6,932 nucleotides of DNA, taken from positions 1 to 6,932 of the forward strand of contig JAJDBA010000237.1 of the NCBI GenBank assembly GCA_029261675.1, given 5' to 3'. Position 1 is the first letter of the stretch, and the number at the start of each line of letters is the position of its first letter. The translations under genes were made by a program, and so were the position numbers. The notes under the pieces are model-generated. The model did not search any database. It was not told the origin of the DNA and worked only from the letters and a program-made list of their open reading frames with translations. Shown in pieces: positions 6,472 to 6,932 of this stretch. This DNA is from Nitrospinaceae bacterium (GTDB lineage: Bacteria; Nitrospinota; Nitrospinia; Nitrospinales; VA-1).

Positions 6472-6932
6472 GTGATTGAACATGATGTGGTGATAATAGG
6501 TGCCGGTCTCGCTGGTATGCGTTGCGCTCTTGAAGCATCTAAAGAGTTTGATGTGGCTGTGTTGACCAAAGTTTATCCTTCCCGTTCACATTCAGGAGCC
6601 GCGCAGGGAGGAATAGCCGCCTCACTTGGAAATTCCGAGCCAGACAGTTGGGAAGAGCATATGTATGATACCGTCAAGGGCGGTGATTTTCTCAATGATC
6701 AAGATGCCGTTGAAGAGTACGTCAAGGCCGCTCCCCGAATTATCTATGAACTAGAACATATGGGTTGCACATTCAGTCGCACTCCAGAGGGAAAGATAGC
6801 CCAACGTAGTTTTGGAGGCCATTCCAAACCCCGCGCCTGTTTTTCAGCCGACCGTACCGGACACGCTATTTTGCATGCTCTTCACGAACAGTTGAGGAAG
6901 AATGAGAAGTCCGTCAAAATTTATAAAGAATG
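6472..6932 (+). CDS. sdhA: Succinate dehydrogenase/fumarate reductase flavoprotein subunit, 3'-truncated by window edge
   Basis: This is the first 153 residues of the catalytic flavoprotein that interconverts succinate and fumarate in the TCA cycle and passes electrons to the iron-sulfur subunit of complex II. The start is a GTG with a good ribosome-binding site. The N-terminus has the Rossmann FAD motif in VVIIGAGLAG (about 6-15). SRSHSGAAQGGIAAS follows, where His40 matches the family's covalent FAD-attachment histidine. DTVKGGDFLNDQDAV and FSRTPEGKIAQRSFGGHSKPR, then ADRTGHA, are strong family signatures. The substrate-binding and catalytic Arg/His residues lie beyond the window. No anchor gene (sdhC/sdhD) precedes it, so the operon differs from the E. 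coli CDAB order. Fumarate reductase FrdA is the main alternative and cannot be excluded from this fragment. L-aspartate oxidase NadB is less likely given the conserved His40 and the family signatures. Confidence 0.95.
   Translation, partial: MIEHDVVIIGAGLAGMRCALEASKEFDVAVLTKVYPSRSHSGAAQGGIAASLGNSEPDSWEEHMYDTVKGGDFLNDQDAVEEYVKAAPRIIYELEHMGCTFSRTPEGKIAQRSFGGHSKPRACFSADRTGHAILHALHEQLRKNEKSVKIYKE

Noticed and set aside
1..6932. Mobile element, CRISPR, phage or defence system
   Set aside because: I saw no transposase, integrase, direct-repeat array, terminal inverted repeats or defence domains; all genes are common chromosomal families of similar composition.

Overview
The window looks like ordinary chromosomal DNA from a Gram-negative (diderm) bacterium. 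Evidence for this is two exported HtrA/Do-type serine proteases, an NAD+-dependent DNA ligase, a DEAD-box helicase resembling proteobacterial RhlB, and a succinate dehydrogenase/fumarate reductase flavoprotein. Base composition is moderate and similar throughout. I see no mobile element, tRNA, rRNA, CRISPR array or phage gene. The sequence does not fix the phylum; a proteobacterium or a related lineage is the most I would infer.

Layout: positions 2-1258 (+) hold the 3' part of an HtrA/Do protease whose start lies outside the window. A strong intrinsic terminator follows at 1281-1321. A second, paralogous HtrA/Do protease with its own signal peptide follows at 1344-2711 (+), and ligA abuts it (2712-4721, +), with the stop codon touching the ATG. 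A RhlB-like RNA helicase (4727-6028, -) converges on ligA with only 5 bp between the stop codons. A 443-bp divergent intergenic region (6029-6471) carries candidate promoters and dyad symmetries. The window ends inside sdhA (from 6472, +), the catalytic flavoprotein subunit.

The two proteases probably handle envelope protein quality control. Protease 2 and ligA are probably co-transcribed, although their functions are unrelated. The helicase and sdhA are divergently transcribed from the shared intergenic region. sdhA appears to be the first gene of its operon, since no membrane-anchor gene precedes it.

I found no clearly new biological system. The points most worth a second look are within ligA: a Gln where LigA motif IV normally has Lys, and a nine-G tract at the BRCT junction where loss of one G gives an immediate stop. 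Next are the dyad over the TTGACA element before sdhA and the perfect palindrome before the helicase gene.
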